A program made the translations under genes and the position numbers. Below the pieces are notes generated by a model. That model was not told the DNA's origin and ran no database searches. It worked only from the letters and a program-made list of their open reading frames with translations. DNA of 64,000 nt from Vibrio cholerae (GTDB taxonomy: Bacteria; Actinomycetota; Actinomycetes; Actinomycetales; Micrococcaceae). Where the stretch lies: assembly GCA_009728235.1 (NCBI GenBank), contig WNZI01000003.1:1-64000 (forward strand), read 5' to 3'. Shown here piece after piece: positions 33,092-42,260 of this stretch; position 1 is the stretch's first letter, and each line of letters starts with the position of its first letter.

Positions 33092-33118
33092 GGTGGACCT
33101 GGTGGAGCTGGCAGCGGA

Positions 33119-33568
33119 TCAGCTGGCAACGACGTCCAGGTCGATGACTGCTGCTACGTCCTCGTGCAGACGAACGTTCGCCTGGTAGGAGCCGACAGAC
33201 TTGATGTGCGCCGGCAGTTCGACCTTGCGCTTGTCGATCTTGCCGAGGCCTGCGGCCTCGACGGCCTTGGCGACGTCGTCCGCCTTGACGGTACCGAACA
33301 GGCGGCCGGAGCCGCCCGCCTTGACTGTCAGGGTGACGGGCTTCGCCGACAGTGCGGCGGCCTGGCGCTGGGCGTCCTCGAGTGATGCGTGCTCGCGGGC
33401 GGTACGAGCAGCCTTGATCGAATCGACCTGCTTCTCGCCGCCCTTGCTCCACATCAGGGCAAAGCCGCGGGGCAGAAGGTAGTTACGTGCGTAACCGTTC
33501 TTCACCTCGACGACATCGCCTGCTGCACCGAGTCCGGTGACTTCCTGGGTCAGAATGAGCTTCGACAT
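33119..33568 (-). CDS. rplI: 50S ribosomal protein L9
   Basis: 149 residues with the L9 N-terminus ('[20 protein letters not shown]', '[14 protein letters not shown]') that binds 23S rRNA, a long connecting helix, and the C-terminal domain ('[16 protein letters not shown]'). Last gene of the rpsF-ssb-rpsR-rplI operon; 15 bp after rpsR. Confidence 0.97.
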   Translation of the reverse strand: MSKLILTQEVTGLGAAGDVVEVKNGYARNYLLPRGFALMWSKGGEKQVDSIKAARTAREHASLEDAQRQAAALSAKPVTLTVKAGGSGRLFGTVKADDVAKAVEAAGLGKIDKRKVELPAHIKSVGSYQANVRLHEDVAAVIDLDVVAS

Positions 33569-33583
33569 GATGTGTCCCTTTCC

Positions 33584-33823
33584 CTAGCCGCGACCGGCGC
33601 CGGAGTACGGCAGGAGAGCGACTTCGCGGGCGTTCTTGATTGCCTGGGCGATCTTGCGCTGCTCCTGGACGGTGACACCGGTGACGCGACGGGCACGGAT
33701 CTTTCCGCGATCGGAAATGAACTTACGCAGCAGGGCTACGTCCTTGTAGTCGATGACGGTGACGTCAGCGGCCTTCAAGGGGTTGGACTTTGGTTTGGGC
33801 TTACGGAGTTCAGCCTTAGCCAT
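33584..33823 (-). CDS. rpsR: 30S ribosomal protein S18
   Basis: 79 residues, basic. S18 signatures '[25 protein letters not shown]' region (about 29-53) and '[18 protein letters not shown]'. It lacks the N-terminal Cys-rich zinc ribbon found in some paralogues (no Cys), so it is the C- form used under zinc limitation or as the sole copy. Sits between ssb and rplI. S18 pairs with S6 on the platform of the 30S subunit. Confidence 0.96.
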   Translation of the reverse strand: MAKAELRKPKPKSNPLKAADVTVIDYKDVALLRKFISDRGKIRARRVTGVTVQEQRKIAQAIKNAREVALLPYSGAGRG

Positions 33824-33937
33824 CGTGGTGCTCCTTTTACTCGTGGAGCCCGCAGAACGATTCTGCGGGATGGGAAGTGCGAGTCACGGAGTGACTGCGG
33901 CAGGGGCTCCGGGAACGGAACCTCTGCCTGTAAGTGC

Positions 33938-34513
33938 CTAGAAGGGCGGCTCGGAGTCGGCGCCGTTGCCCCAGTTCTGCGAATTGCCACCCGAGGGCGC
34001 GCCCCAGGGGTCCTCCGCAGGCTGCTGGGCCTGCTGGTTGCCACCCCAGCCCGAACCGGAGTTCGAGCCGCTCGAGGTGGAGCCGCCGCCGGCGTTTCCA
34101 CCGGAGTTGCCTGCATTGCCGAAGCCCCCGCCATTCCCGCCGCCGGAGCGCTGGGTACGGGTGACCTTGGCTGACGCATAGCGCAGGGATGGACCGATCT
34201 CGTCCACCTCGAGCTCCATGACGGTGCGCTTCTCGCCCTCTTTGGTGTCGTACGAACGTGACTTCAGTCGGCCCTGGGCAACTACACGGGTTCCCTTGGT
34301 CAGGGTCTCGGCGACGTTCTCCGCCGCCTCTCGCCAGACCGACGCACGCAGGAACAGCGTCTCGCCGTCCTTCCAGTCGTTTGTCTGGCGATCGAAGGTG
34401 CGGGGAGTGGACGCGATGGTGAAGTTGGCAACCGCCGATCCCGACGGCGTGAACCGCAGCTCGGGGTCGTTGGTGAGGTTGCCGATCACCGTGATGACTG
34501 TCTCGCCTGCCAT
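33938..34513 (-). CDS. ssb: Single-stranded DNA-binding protein
   Basis: 191 residues from the ATG at 34513. OB fold in the first 110 residues ('[18 protein letters not shown]', '[19 protein letters not shown]', '[20 protein letters not shown]'), a Gly/Asn/Ser-rich disordered linker, and the acidic tip 'ADSEPPF' that recruits repair and replication partners. 57 bp after rpsF. Confidence 0.96.
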   Translation of the reverse strand: MAGETVITVIGNLTNDPELRFTPSGSAVANFTIASTPRTFDRQTNDWKDGETLFLRASVWREAAENVAETLTKGTRVVAQGRLKSRSYDTKEGEKRTVMELEVDEIGPSLRYASAKVTRTQRSGGGNGGGFGNAGNSGGNAGGGSTSSGSNSGSGWGGNQQAQQPAEDPWGAPSGGNSQNWGNGADSEPPF

Positions 34514-34570
34514 GGTGCCTCCTTGGGTCACTTCCCGCCGGAGCGGGATGGGTGGATGGGTCTGCCGAAC

Positions 34571-34876
34571 CTACTCGGCGGAGACCTTCTGCTCCTCGGG
34601 ACGGATGATCTTGGTACGCATGATCGTCTCGTTGAGGCTCAGCTGGCGGTCGAGCTCGGAAGCCACGGCCGGGGTGGCGGTGAAGTTGACCACGGCGTAG
34701 ATGCCTTCGGTCTTCTTCTGGATCTCGTAGGCGAGGCGCCTGCGTCCCCAGATGTCGACCTTGTCCACGGTGCCGCCGCCATTGCGCACGACATTCAGGA
34801 ACTTCTCGAGTGTTGGGTCGATGGAGCGTTCCTCGACGTCGGGGTCGATGATGACCATCAATTCATATGCACGCAT
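34571..34876 (-). CDS. rpsF: 30S ribosomal protein S6
   Basis: 101 residues from the ATG at 34876, preceded by GGAGG at 34889-34893. '[19 protein letters not shown]', '[19 protein letters not shown]', '[11 protein letters not shown]' are standard S6 features. First gene of the operon. The 167-bp upstream gap should hold the promoter and possibly an S6:S18 leader element, which I cannot confirm by eye. Confidence 0.97.
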   Translation of the reverse strand: MRAYELMVIIDPDVEERSIDPTLEKFLNVVRNGGGTVDKVDIWGRRRLAYEIQKKTEGIYAVVNFTATPAVASELDRQLSLNETIMRTKIIRPEEQKVSAE

Positions 34877-35043
34877 GTGTGAACCCACCTCCTCTGGGCT
34901 AAACGGTCGCGGTCCTTCCGCAACAGGAGGTTCTTTAGCGTTGGTCCGGCCAGCGTCCGCGGTATGTACCGCCGACCGTTGTGGCACGGACGTATCAATG
35001 TTACCGGACGATCCAGTGCCGCCCTACCCGCTGTGGACAGACC

Positions 35044-36327
35044 CTAGCGACCGCCGCGGAAGAACGCGCTGGTCGCTGCAGCGAGGAAGGCGGGATCGTC
35101 CACGCCGCAGAGCTCGCGCGCCGAGTGCATCGACAGCAGAGGGACTCCGACGTCGACCGTGCGGATGCCCAGCCGCGTCGCGGTCAAGGGTCCGATGGTG
35201 GATCCACAGGGCATGACGTTGTTGGAGACGAACTCCTGGTAGGGCACTCCGCTGTCGCGGCACAGGACCGCCCAGTAGGCGGCTCCGGGCGCGTCCGTGG
35301 TGTAGCGCTGGTTGGCGTTGATCTTCAGGAGCGGTCCCCGGTTGAGGACGGGCAGGTTCGCCGGATCGTGCCGCTCCGCGTAGTTCGGGTGCACCGCGTG
35401 GCCGGCGTCGGCCGAGACACAGAACGACGACGCGAGAGCACGTAGGCGCTCCTCGGTCCCGGCGCCCAGGCCGAGGGAGATGCGCAGCAGCATGTCCTCG
35501 AGGAAGGGGCCGCTGGCTCCCGAACGCGACCCGCTGCCCACCTCCTCGTGGTCGAAACCCGCGAGGACTGCGATGGGACCGCCCGACGGAACCCCGGCGG
35601 CAGCATCGATGATCGCCGTGAGGCCTGCGTGCACGGAGGAGAGGTTGTCCAGCCGGCCCGAGGCGAAGAACTCCTGCTGGGCGCCGAAGATCCGGGGCTC
35701 CTGCGTGTCCGCGACGACGACGTCGAACCCGCCGACGTCGGAGGGATCCACCCCCGCGCTTTCCGCCAGGAGCCCGAGGAGGTCGGCGTCCGCAGGATCA
35801 CCCAGGCCCCAGACAGGGTTCATGTGCCGTTGCTTGTCGAGGGCAAGACTGTCGTTGACCGCGCGGTCGAGGTGGATGGCGAGCTGCGGGAATCGCAGCA
35901 GCGGCCCGGTACGGACGAGGTGCTCGGTACCGTCGTGCAGGGTGAGCCGGCCGGCGAGCGCGAGTTCCCGGTCGAGCCACGAGTTCAGGAGCGGGCCGCC
36001 GTAGACCTCGACCCCCGCCTGCAGCCAGCCGTACCTGCCGGTGGTGGGTCGGGGCTTGAGTTTGAAGGACGGCGAGTCCGTGTGGGCCCCCAGGATGTGG
36101 AAGCCGGTGGTGGGACCGGCGTCCGCGGGGACGGTCCAGGCGATGAATGCGCCGTCGCGGACGACGTAGAAACTACCGGAACCGCCGGGCCACTCCGCCC
36201 GCTCGTCGAGGCGACGGAATCCCGCGATCTCCAGCCGGCGGCCCGCCTCGGCCGAGGCGTGGAAACTCGACGGCGACGCCTGGACGTAGGCGCCGAGATC
36301 TGTGACGTGGGCTGTGCGTGAGCTCAT
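35044..36327 (-). CDS. M18 family aminopeptidase (aspartyl-type)
   Basis: 427 residues from the ATG at 36327. Dizinc ligands and catalytic motifs of the family: 'GAHTDSPSFKLKP', 'GLDNL'-like 'SGRLDNLSSVHAGL', 'AGFDHEEVGSGS', 'SADAGHAVHPNY', and the C-terminal 'SMHSARELCG'. It removes N-terminal acidic residues from peptides in the cytosol. Single gene between the rpsF operon and the two-component system. Confidence 0.94.
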   Translation of the reverse strand: MSSRTAHVTDLGAYVQASPSSFHASAEAGRRLEIAGFRRLDERAEWPGGSGSFYVVRDGAFIAWTVPADAGPTTGFHILGAHTDSPSFKLKPRPTTGRYGWLQAGVEVYGGPLLNSWLDRELALAGRLTLHDGTEHLVRTGPLLRFPQLAIHLDRAVNDSLALDKQRHMNPVWGLGDPADADLLGLLAESAGVDPSDVGGFDVVVADTQEPRIFGAQQEFFASGRLDNLSSVHAGLTAIIDAAAGVPSGGPIAVLAGFDHEEVGSGSRSGASGPFLEDMLLRISLGLGAGTEERLRALASSFCVSADAGHAVHPNYAERHDPANLPVLNRGPLLKINANQRYTTDAPGAAYWAVLCRDSGVPYQEFVSNNVMPCGSTIGPLTATRLGIRTVDVGVPLLSMHSARELCGVDDPAFLAAATSAFFRGGR

Positions 36328-36391
36328 CCGTCGATTCAACCAGATACTGCCCTGACATGGACGACGGTCGGCAGCGTGACCGATCCGAGCA

Positions 36392-37090
36392 TCAGGGACC
36401 CGGGACCACGATCCCGTTCTCGTAGGCGTACACCACGGCCTGCACCCGGTCACGCAGATCGAGCTTCGTGAGGATCCGGCGCACATGCGTCTTGATCGTC
36501 GCTTCCGACAGGAAGAAATGGGCGGCGAGCTCCGCGTTCGAGAGGCCTTCCGCGATGGCCTCCAGCACTTCGCGCTCCCGCGGGGTCAATTCCTCGAGGC
36601 GACGGTCGGGGACCATGGCGGTGGTGTGGGCCGGCGGCAGCGACCTCACGTAGGTCTCCAGCAGCCGCTGGGTGACCCTGGGAGCGACGACGGCGTCACC
36701 GCTTGCGACGACGCGCACCGCGTGGACGAGATCCTCCGGCGCAACGTCCTTGAGCAGGAACGCCGAGGCCCCCGCCTGCAGCCCGGCGAACGCGTACTCG
36801 TCGAGGTCGAACGTGGTCAGGATGATGATGCGCGAGCACGAACCGGATTCGGTGATCTGACGAGTGGCCTCGATACCGTCCCCCTGCGGCATCCGGACGT
36901 CCATGAGCACTACGTCGGGCGAGAGCTCAGCAGCGAGACGTACCGCTTCGGAGCCCGTCGATGCCTCACCCGCGATCTCGAAGTCCGGCTCCCCCTCGAG
37001 GATGAGCCGGAACCCCATCCTCAGCAGAGGCTGATCGTCAGCGAGCAGAATCCTGATGGGCGTAACCGCCACGGTGTGCTGCGTGGTCAT
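36392..37090 (-). CDS. NarL/LuxR-type response regulator
   Basis: 232 residues. Receiver domain (about 12-130: 'LLADDQPLLRMGF', phospho-Asp in 'VVLMDVRMPQGDG', 'LLKDVAPEDL') and LuxR helix-turn-helix ('ELTPREREVLEAIAEGLSNAELA', 'ATIKTHVRRILTKL'). The start overlaps the kinase end by 53 bp. With the kinase it probably controls the adjacent ABC exporter genes. Confidence 0.95.
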   Translation of the reverse strand: MTTQHTVAVTPIRILLADDQPLLRMGFRLILEGEPDFEIAGEASTGSEAVRLAAELSPDVVLMDVRMPQGDGIEATRQITESGSCSRIIILTTFDLDEYAFAGLQAGASAFLLKDVAPEDLVHAVRVVASGDAVVAPRVTQRLLETYVRSLPPAHTTAMVPDRRLEELTPREREVLEAIAEGLSNAELAAHFFLSEATIKTHVRRILTKLDLRDRVQAVVYAYENGIVVPGP

Positions 37091-38360
37091 CTTTCTCTTT
37101 CCCCCGGTGATTCTCCGTTCCCCCCTCGGGGCCCGGGACTGTCAGTCTGGCATCCACGATCCAGCCGCCCGCAGGTCGGTTGCCGCACTCGACAGAACCC
37201 GCGTAGATGGCGGCACGCTCGCGCATCCCGGCGATTCCCTGGCCGGATCCGAGCGAGACGGCGGGGCCCATGGCACCGCGGCCGTCGTCGGCGACGCGCA
37301 GGAAGACGTCATTCCCTGCCCTGGTGATCGCGATGTCCACCAGCGTAACGCCCTTGCCGTACCGCAGGACATTGGTGAGGGACTCCTGGAGGATCCGGTA
37401 GACCGTCAGTTGGAAGGCCGGGTCGTCCGGCAACCGCGGCCCGCTCGTGGTCACCCGCAGCGGCAGACCCGCAGCACGGAAGCCTTCCAGGAGTTGCGCC
37501 AGGGAGCTGGAGGCGGGCAGCGGCTCCAGTGATCCGGTGGTCGCCTCCGCGCGGAGCACCCCGAGGACGCGCCTCATGTCGGCGATCGCCGTCCGTCCGG
37601 TGCCCGACAGTTCTCCGAGCACGGCGACGGCCCGGTCGGGATCCCGCTTCATGACGACGGCTGCCCCGTCGGACAGGGCAACCATCACCGTGAGGGAATG
37701 CGCGACGACGTCGTGCATCTCGCGGGCGATCCGGTTCCGCTCACCGGCGGAGGCGAGGTCTGCATTGCGTGCTGCCCATTCGCGCAGTTCGTTCTCGTGC
37801 TCGCGATCGCGGCGGACGGTGATGCCGACTCCTACGGCGATCGCCAGGAACATCACGATGAACCCGCTGAGCAGCCAGACGATACCGGGAGCGCCGAGGA
37901 AGACCCCGGGCGGTATGAGGAACAGGGCGCCGACGGAGAGGACCACGACCGCTACGGCCGCGATGAGCGTCTTCCTCAGGGGGTAGACCGAGGACACGGT
38001 GTAGAGGGCGAACATCGTGGCGATCCCGATGCTCCCCGCACCGTTGGTGAGGAGGCTGACCGGCGGGTCGAGGAGTGCGACGAAGGCGAGGACGAGCATC
38101 GGCCGGTCACGGCGGAAGGCGAGTGCCCCGGCGGCCAGGACGACTCCGGGAAGGCCCAGCCAGGTGCCCTGGTCGATGATCATGAGGATCGCGTTGGGGA
38201 CGCTGAAGAACAGGAACGCAAGGACCACGACGGCGTCCATGGCCCGCGGTCGCCTGCGGAAGAACCGCCGGATCGGGCCGAGCCGACGAGCGTTGAGCTC
38301 GGTGAAGGAGACCGCGGCCGTTCGTTCCGCGGTCTCCTTCACCAAGGATCTGTCACTCAT
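37038..38360 (-). CDS. HPK7/LiaS-like sensor histidine kinase
   Basis: 440 residues. Five to six membrane helices (about 38-180), then the HisKA_3 dimerisation domain with 'RIAREMHDVVAHSLTVM' and an ATPase domain ('ESLTNVLRYGKG', 'VADDGRGAMG', 'GQGIAGMRERA'). The last 25 residues lie in the overlap with the response regulator. No large sensor domain, so it probably senses at the membrane. It is preceded by an ABC exporter pair in the same direction, the pattern of bacitracin- or lantibiotic-type modules. Confidence 0.93.
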   Translation of the reverse strand: MSDRSLVKETAERTAAVSFTELNARRLGPIRRFFRRRPRAMDAVVVLAFLFFSVPNAILMIIDQGTWLGLPGVVLAAGALAFRRDRPMLVLAFVALLDPPVSLLTNGAGSIGIATMFALYTVSSVYPLRKTLIAAVAVVVLSVGALFLIPPGVFLGAPGIVWLLSGFIVMFLAIAVGVGITVRRDREHENELREWAARNADLASAGERNRIAREMHDVVAHSLTVMVALSDGAAVVMKRDPDRAVAVLGELSGTGRTAIADMRRVLGVLRAEATTGSLEPLPASSSLAQLLEGFRAAGLPLRVTTSGPRLPDDPAFQLTVYRILQESLTNVLRYGKGVTLVDIAITRAGNDVFLRVADDGRGAMGPAVSLGSGQGIAGMRERAAIYAGSVECGNRPAGGWIVDARLTVPGPEGGTENHRGKEKDDHAAHRGGYAHQDSAR

Positions 38361-38386
38361 GGATCGGGTTCATGAGGTGGAGCTGC

Positions 38387-39267
38387 CTAGACATCACGCT
38401 TCTTGGCAACCAGCAGCGCGATGACGAGGAGCACAAGGGCCCAGGCGCCCATGACCAGCCCGCCCTCCCACTGGGTCAGTGCGTCCTCCGCCGTGGTGAC
38501 CGCCACCATCTGGGTCCCTGCGTCGGCCGGCAGGAACCGTGCGGCGTCCGGGATCCAGTCGGCCAGACCCGAGATGAGTTGCACGATGATCGGGAGCACG
38601 AAGAAGATACCGACGGCCGTGACCACTCCGCCTGCGGTGTTCCTGAGCAGGATGCCGATGGACATCGAGATCACTGCCACGAGTGCCAGGAAGGTTCCCG
38701 TGTTGATGACGCTCGCCATGACTCCGTCCTCGGACAGGGCGAAGTCGAGGTTCTGCGGCTGCAGGATGGGCTGTGCCACGAGGTAGGACAGGACGGCACT
38801 GACGAACCCGACGACGAAGGCGACGACGGCGACGATGACGGCCTTCGCGAGAAGGGCCGGGATGCGCTTCGGCACGGCGACCATGGTGGAACGGATCATC
38901 CCGTCGTCCACTCGGACGCGATCAGGACGACCGCGAGGGAGGCGATGAGCAGCTGGCCGAACGCGAGCCCGGCCGAGGGGACGGTCAACGACTGGGCGGC
39001 CGGGCTGTCCGGGCCCTCGGACGGCGGCTGGAACTCCGCCGGGATGTCGGCGTTGCTGAGGCTCTGGGCCGTGGTGGCCATCGCCCAGGCGAACAGTGCC
39101 GCGAGGCCCACCATGACGACGACGGTCGAGACGATCAGGATGACCGTCGAGGGCACGGTGGTGACCTTGATCCATTCGGACTTCAGGACGCGACCGAAGT
39201 TGACGCCCGGTCGCGATTCCTGCTGCGACCGCTGTGGGGCGGGGGCGGGTGATGTCGACGTTGCCAT
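38387..39267 (-). pseudogene. ABC exporter permease with an apparent -1 frameshift
   Basis: The ATG at 39267 opens a frame with the permease N-terminus ('FGRVLKSEWIKVTTVPSTVI', a membrane helix, 'QLLIASLAVVLIASEWTTG') that meets TGA at about 38896. The next frame continues at once with 'MIRSTMVAVPKRIPALLAK', five more helices and 'LLVIALLVAKKRDV'. Family members read 'SE-x-x-TGMIRS' through this point, so one base seems missing at about 38897-38903. Restored length about 293 residues. It partners the ATPase at 39270, 2 bp upstream. Confidence 0.88.
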
Positions 39268-39269
39268 GG

Positions 39270-40217
39270 TCAGCGTCCTTCCACGGAAGCCAGGGCCTGC
39301 GAGGCGTCGGGCAGATTGTGCGAGTGGTACTCGACTTCGGTCTGGGTGAGTTGCATGTAGGCGTCCTCGAGGGACACCTGCAGCGGGGTGAGCTCGTAGA
39401 CGAGCACGCGTTCGCGCAGCGCGACCTCGGCGATGCGTCGGGCATCGACGCCCGTGATCTCGATCAGTTCGGGTTCGATCACCTGCGAGGTCACGCCCTC
39501 CCCCGCGAGGCTGCCGAGGAGGTCCTGCGGCCGGTCGGCACGCACGCGGACCCGGGCCTTGCCCTGACCGTCGATGATCGACTGGATGGGGGCGTCGGCG
39601 ATGATGCGTCCGCGCCCGATGACGATCAGGTGATCGGCCGTCAGTGCCATCTCCGACATGAGGTGCGAGGACAGGAAGACCGTCCGGCCCTCCGAGGCCA
39701 GGCCCCTGGCGAGGTGGCGGACCCACTGCACGCCCTCCGGGTCGAGGCCGTTGACGGGCTCGTCGAGGATCACCGTGGAGGGGTCGCCGAGGAGGGCGGC
39801 CGCGATGCCCAGGCGCTGGCCCATGCCGAGGGAGAAGCCGCCCACGCGCTTCTTGGCCACGGGCCCGAGGCCGGTGAGTTCGATGACCTCCTTGACCCGG
39901 CTGTTCGGGATGCCGTGGGTCGCCGCCATGGCGCGGAGGTGGTTGTAGGCGGAGCGCTTGGTGTGGACGGCCTTCGCATCCAGAAGAGCACCGACTTCTC
40001 GCAGGGGCGCCTTGTGCTGCGCGTACGGACGGCCGTTGACGGTGACGCGGCCGCTGCTGGGGTTGTCGAGTCCGACGATCATGCGCATCGTGGTCGACTT
40101 GCCGGCGCCGTTCGGACCGAGGAACCCCGTCACCCGGCCGGGCTGGACCGTGAATGACACGGCGTCCACGGCCGTTTTCGCACCGTATCGCTTCGAGAGG
40201 GCTTGTGCCTCGATCAT
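39270..40217 (-). CDS. ABC exporter ATP-binding protein
   Basis: 315 residues from the ATG at 40217 (AAAGGA upstream). Walker A 'GPNGAGKSTTMRM', signature 'FSLGMGQRL', Walker B 'TVILDEPVNGLDPEG', H-loop 'LSSHLMSEM', and a C-terminal domain as in bacitracin-type BcrA/YxlF proteins. Works with the frameshifted permease downstream and is probably under the adjacent two-component system. Confidence 0.92.
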   Translation of the reverse strand: MIEAQALSKRYGAKTAVDAVSFTVQPGRVTGFLGPNGAGKSTTMRMIVGLDNPSSGRVTVNGRPYAQHKAPLREVGALLDAKAVHTKRSAYNHLRAMAATHGIPNSRVKEVIELTGLGPVAKKRVGGFSLGMGQRLGIAAALLGDPSTVILDEPVNGLDPEGVQWVRHLARGLASEGRTVFLSSHLMSEMALTADHLIVIGRGRIIADAPIQSIIDGQGKARVRVRADRPQDLLGSLAGEGVTSQVIEPELIEITGVDARRIAEVALRERVLVYELTPLQVSLEDAYMQLTQTEVEYHSHNLPDASQALASVEGR

Positions 40218-40357
40218 GGCTGCGTCCTTTGCCTGTCGTTCCGGACTCCGCAGGCGCGGAGTCACTACCAACAGTAGGCCCGGCACCGGTGCGGGTCACC
40301 GGTCCCAGGGATGATCACTCCAGGAGCAGCCGTACGTCTTTCGGACGACGCCCTCGG

Positions 40358-41233
40358 TCAACGGCTGCTGATCGAGGCGAACTTCCGGATGCACAGGGGC
40401 ACGAAGACGACCAGCATCAGCGCGGTTCCGATCACGACCGTGATCACCGCGTTCTGCATGGGCCAGGCATCGGGTACCGGCACGGTGCCCGTGTTCCCGA
40501 ACAGCTCGCGAACCGCCTGCACGAGTGCGGAGACCGGGTTCCAGTTGGCGAAGGCCTCCAGGGGCCCCGGAAGGGTGGAGGACAGCACGAACGCGTTGGA
40601 GATGAAGGTCAGCGGGAACAGGATCATGAAGGACGCGTTGTTGATCACCTCGGGTGACTTCACCGACATGCCGAGCAGCGCCATGACCCAGCTGAACGCG
40701 TAGGAGAAGAGCAGCAGGAGTCCGATCCCGGCAGCCGCCTCGGAGAGTGAGGTGTTGATGCGCCAGCCGACCAGCAGTCCTGTCAGCATCATGATGACCA
40801 CCGACAGGGTGTTGAGTACGAGGTCGCTGTTCGTCCGGCCGATGAGCACCGCGGAGGAGCTCATCGGGAGCGTGCGGAAGCGGTCGATGATGCCGTCCTT
40901 GAGGTCCTGGGCCATGGCGGACCCGGAGAACGTGGACCCGAAGATCACGGTCTGGGCGAAGATGCCTGCCATCAGGTACTGCGTGTAGTCGCTGCCCTCC
41001 ACCTGGATGGAGCCGCCGTAGATCTGGCTGAACAGCAGCACGAACATGATGGGCTGGAGGATCGCGAAGACCAGCATGTCCGGCGAGCGCTTGAGCTTGA
41101 TGAGGTTTCGCTTCGTGACGGTCCAGCCGTCCGAGAACCACATCGCGAGGTCCGACGGCGGGTCGGTACCGGCGCCCGTCGTCCTGGTCTGCGGGTTCTC
41201 GGGCTGCCGGCTCTCCCGTGCCTCGACGCTCAT
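40358..41233 (-). CDS. DrrB-like ABC-2 permease
   Basis: 291 residues, six membrane helices. 'NLIKLKRSPDMLVFAILQPIMFVLLF', 'DGIIDRFRTLPMSSSAVLIGR' and 'LTFISNAFVLSSTLPG' are typical of daunorubicin-resistance-type permeases. The ATG overlaps the ATPase stop by 4 bp. Drug or lipid exporter; substrate unknown. Confidence 0.92.
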   Translation of the reverse strand: MSVEARESRQPENPQTRTTGAGTDPPSDLAMWFSDGWTVTKRNLIKLKRSPDMLVFAILQPIMFVLLFSQIYGGSIQVEGSDYTQYLMAGIFAQTVIFGSTFSGSAMAQDLKDGIIDRFRTLPMSSSAVLIGRTNSDLVLNTLSVVIMMLTGLLVGWRINTSLSEAAAGIGLLLLFSYAFSWVMALLGMSVKSPEVINNASFMILFPLTFISNAFVLSSTLPGPLEAFANWNPVSALVQAVRELFGNTGTVPVPDAWPMQNAVITVVIGTALMLVVFVPLCIRKFASISSR

Positions 41234-42228
41234 GCTGCCGTTTCCTTCTCGGTCGATGAGTCCGAGGTCTCGGTGGTGTCCTCGGCCCTGCGCCCGGTCA
41301 GCGTCAGGAAGACGTCGTCAAGGCTGGGGCGCCGCATGCCGGCGTCGTGCAGGCTGATGCCGCTCTCGCCGAGGTCGGAGAGGATGTACTGGAGCGCCCG
41401 CGGCCCGTCACTCACGGCCACCTCGATGCTCCGACCGTCGTCGGCGACGGTCGGCTCGCCCTCGCCGTGCCGTCCCAGGATCTCGCGGGCGGTCGCGGCG
41501 TCGGAGGAGTGGACGAGCGAGACCACCGCGCGGTGCCCGCCGATCTGCGCCTTCAACTGGTCGGCCGTGCCCTCGGCGATGGCCTTTCCGCCGTCGATCA
41601 CCGCGATGTCGTCGGAGAGCTGATCGGCTTCCTCGAGGTACTGCGTGGTGAGCAGCAGGGTGGTGCCGTCGCGCACGAGGTCCTTGATGATGCCCCACAG
41701 CGCCAGCCGGCTCCTCGGATCGAGGCCGGTGGTGGGCTCGTCCAAAAACAGGATCTTCGGGTTGATGACCAGCGCGCCGGCGAGATCGATCCGGCGTCGC
41801 ATACCACCGGAGAACCCCTTGACCGGCCGGTTACCCGCCTCCGTCAGCTCGAACTGCTCGATCAGCTCCTGCGCCCTGCGCTTCGACTCGCGAGCACCCA
41901 GGTGGTAGAGCCGCCCCACCATGTCGAGATTCTCGAACCCGGTGAGGTTCTCGTCGACCGCCGAGTACTGGCCGGAGACGCCGATGATCCGGCGAGCGGC
42001 CTTCGGGTCCCGCAGGACGTCGATGCCGTCGATGTGCGCGGTGCCCGCCGTCGGCTGGATGAGGGTGGTCAGGATCTTGACCACGGTGGTCTTGCCTGCA
42101 CCATTGGGGCCCAGCAGGGCCTTGACCGTTCCCTGCGGAACGGAGAGATTCATGCCGTCGAGCGCGTGGACCGGTCCGCTCTTCGACGAATAGGTCTTCT
42201 TCAGACCCTCTGCCTCGATGATCGCCAT
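41230..42228 (-). CDS. DrrA-like ABC exporter ATPase
   Basis: 332 residues. Walker A 'GPNGAGKTTVVKI', signature 'GFSGGMRRRIDLAG', Walker B 'ILFLDEPTTGLDPRS', H-loop 'LLTTQYLEEADQLSD', and the DrrA C-terminal region ending in 'RRPSLDDVFLTLTGRRA'. First gene of a two-gene exporter operon. Energises the permease encoded by the overlapping next gene. Confidence 0.94.
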   Translation of the reverse strand: MAIIEAEGLKKTYSSKSGPVHALDGMNLSVPQGTVKALLGPNGAGKTTVVKILTTLIQPTAGTAHIDGIDVLRDPKAARRIIGVSGQYSAVDENLTGFENLDMVGRLYHLGARESKRRAQELIEQFELTEAGNRPVKGFSGGMRRRIDLAGALVINPKILFLDEPTTGLDPRSRLALWGIIKDLVRDGTTLLLTTQYLEEADQLSDDIAVIDGGKAIAEGTADQLKAQIGGHRAVVSLVHSSDAATAREILGRHGEGEPTVADDGRSIEVAVSDGPRALQYILSDLGESGISLHDAGMRRPSLDDVFLTLTGRRAEDTTETSDSSTEKETAA

Positions 42229-42260
42229 GCAGAAAGGGTAGAACCGGGCGGCTCCTGTTC

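Noticed and set aside
32490-33118. This gap as the chromosomal origin
   Set aside because: DnaA boxes are present, but dnaA, dnaN or rpmH are not adjacent, and no skew analysis could be done; kept only as a DnaA-box cluster.
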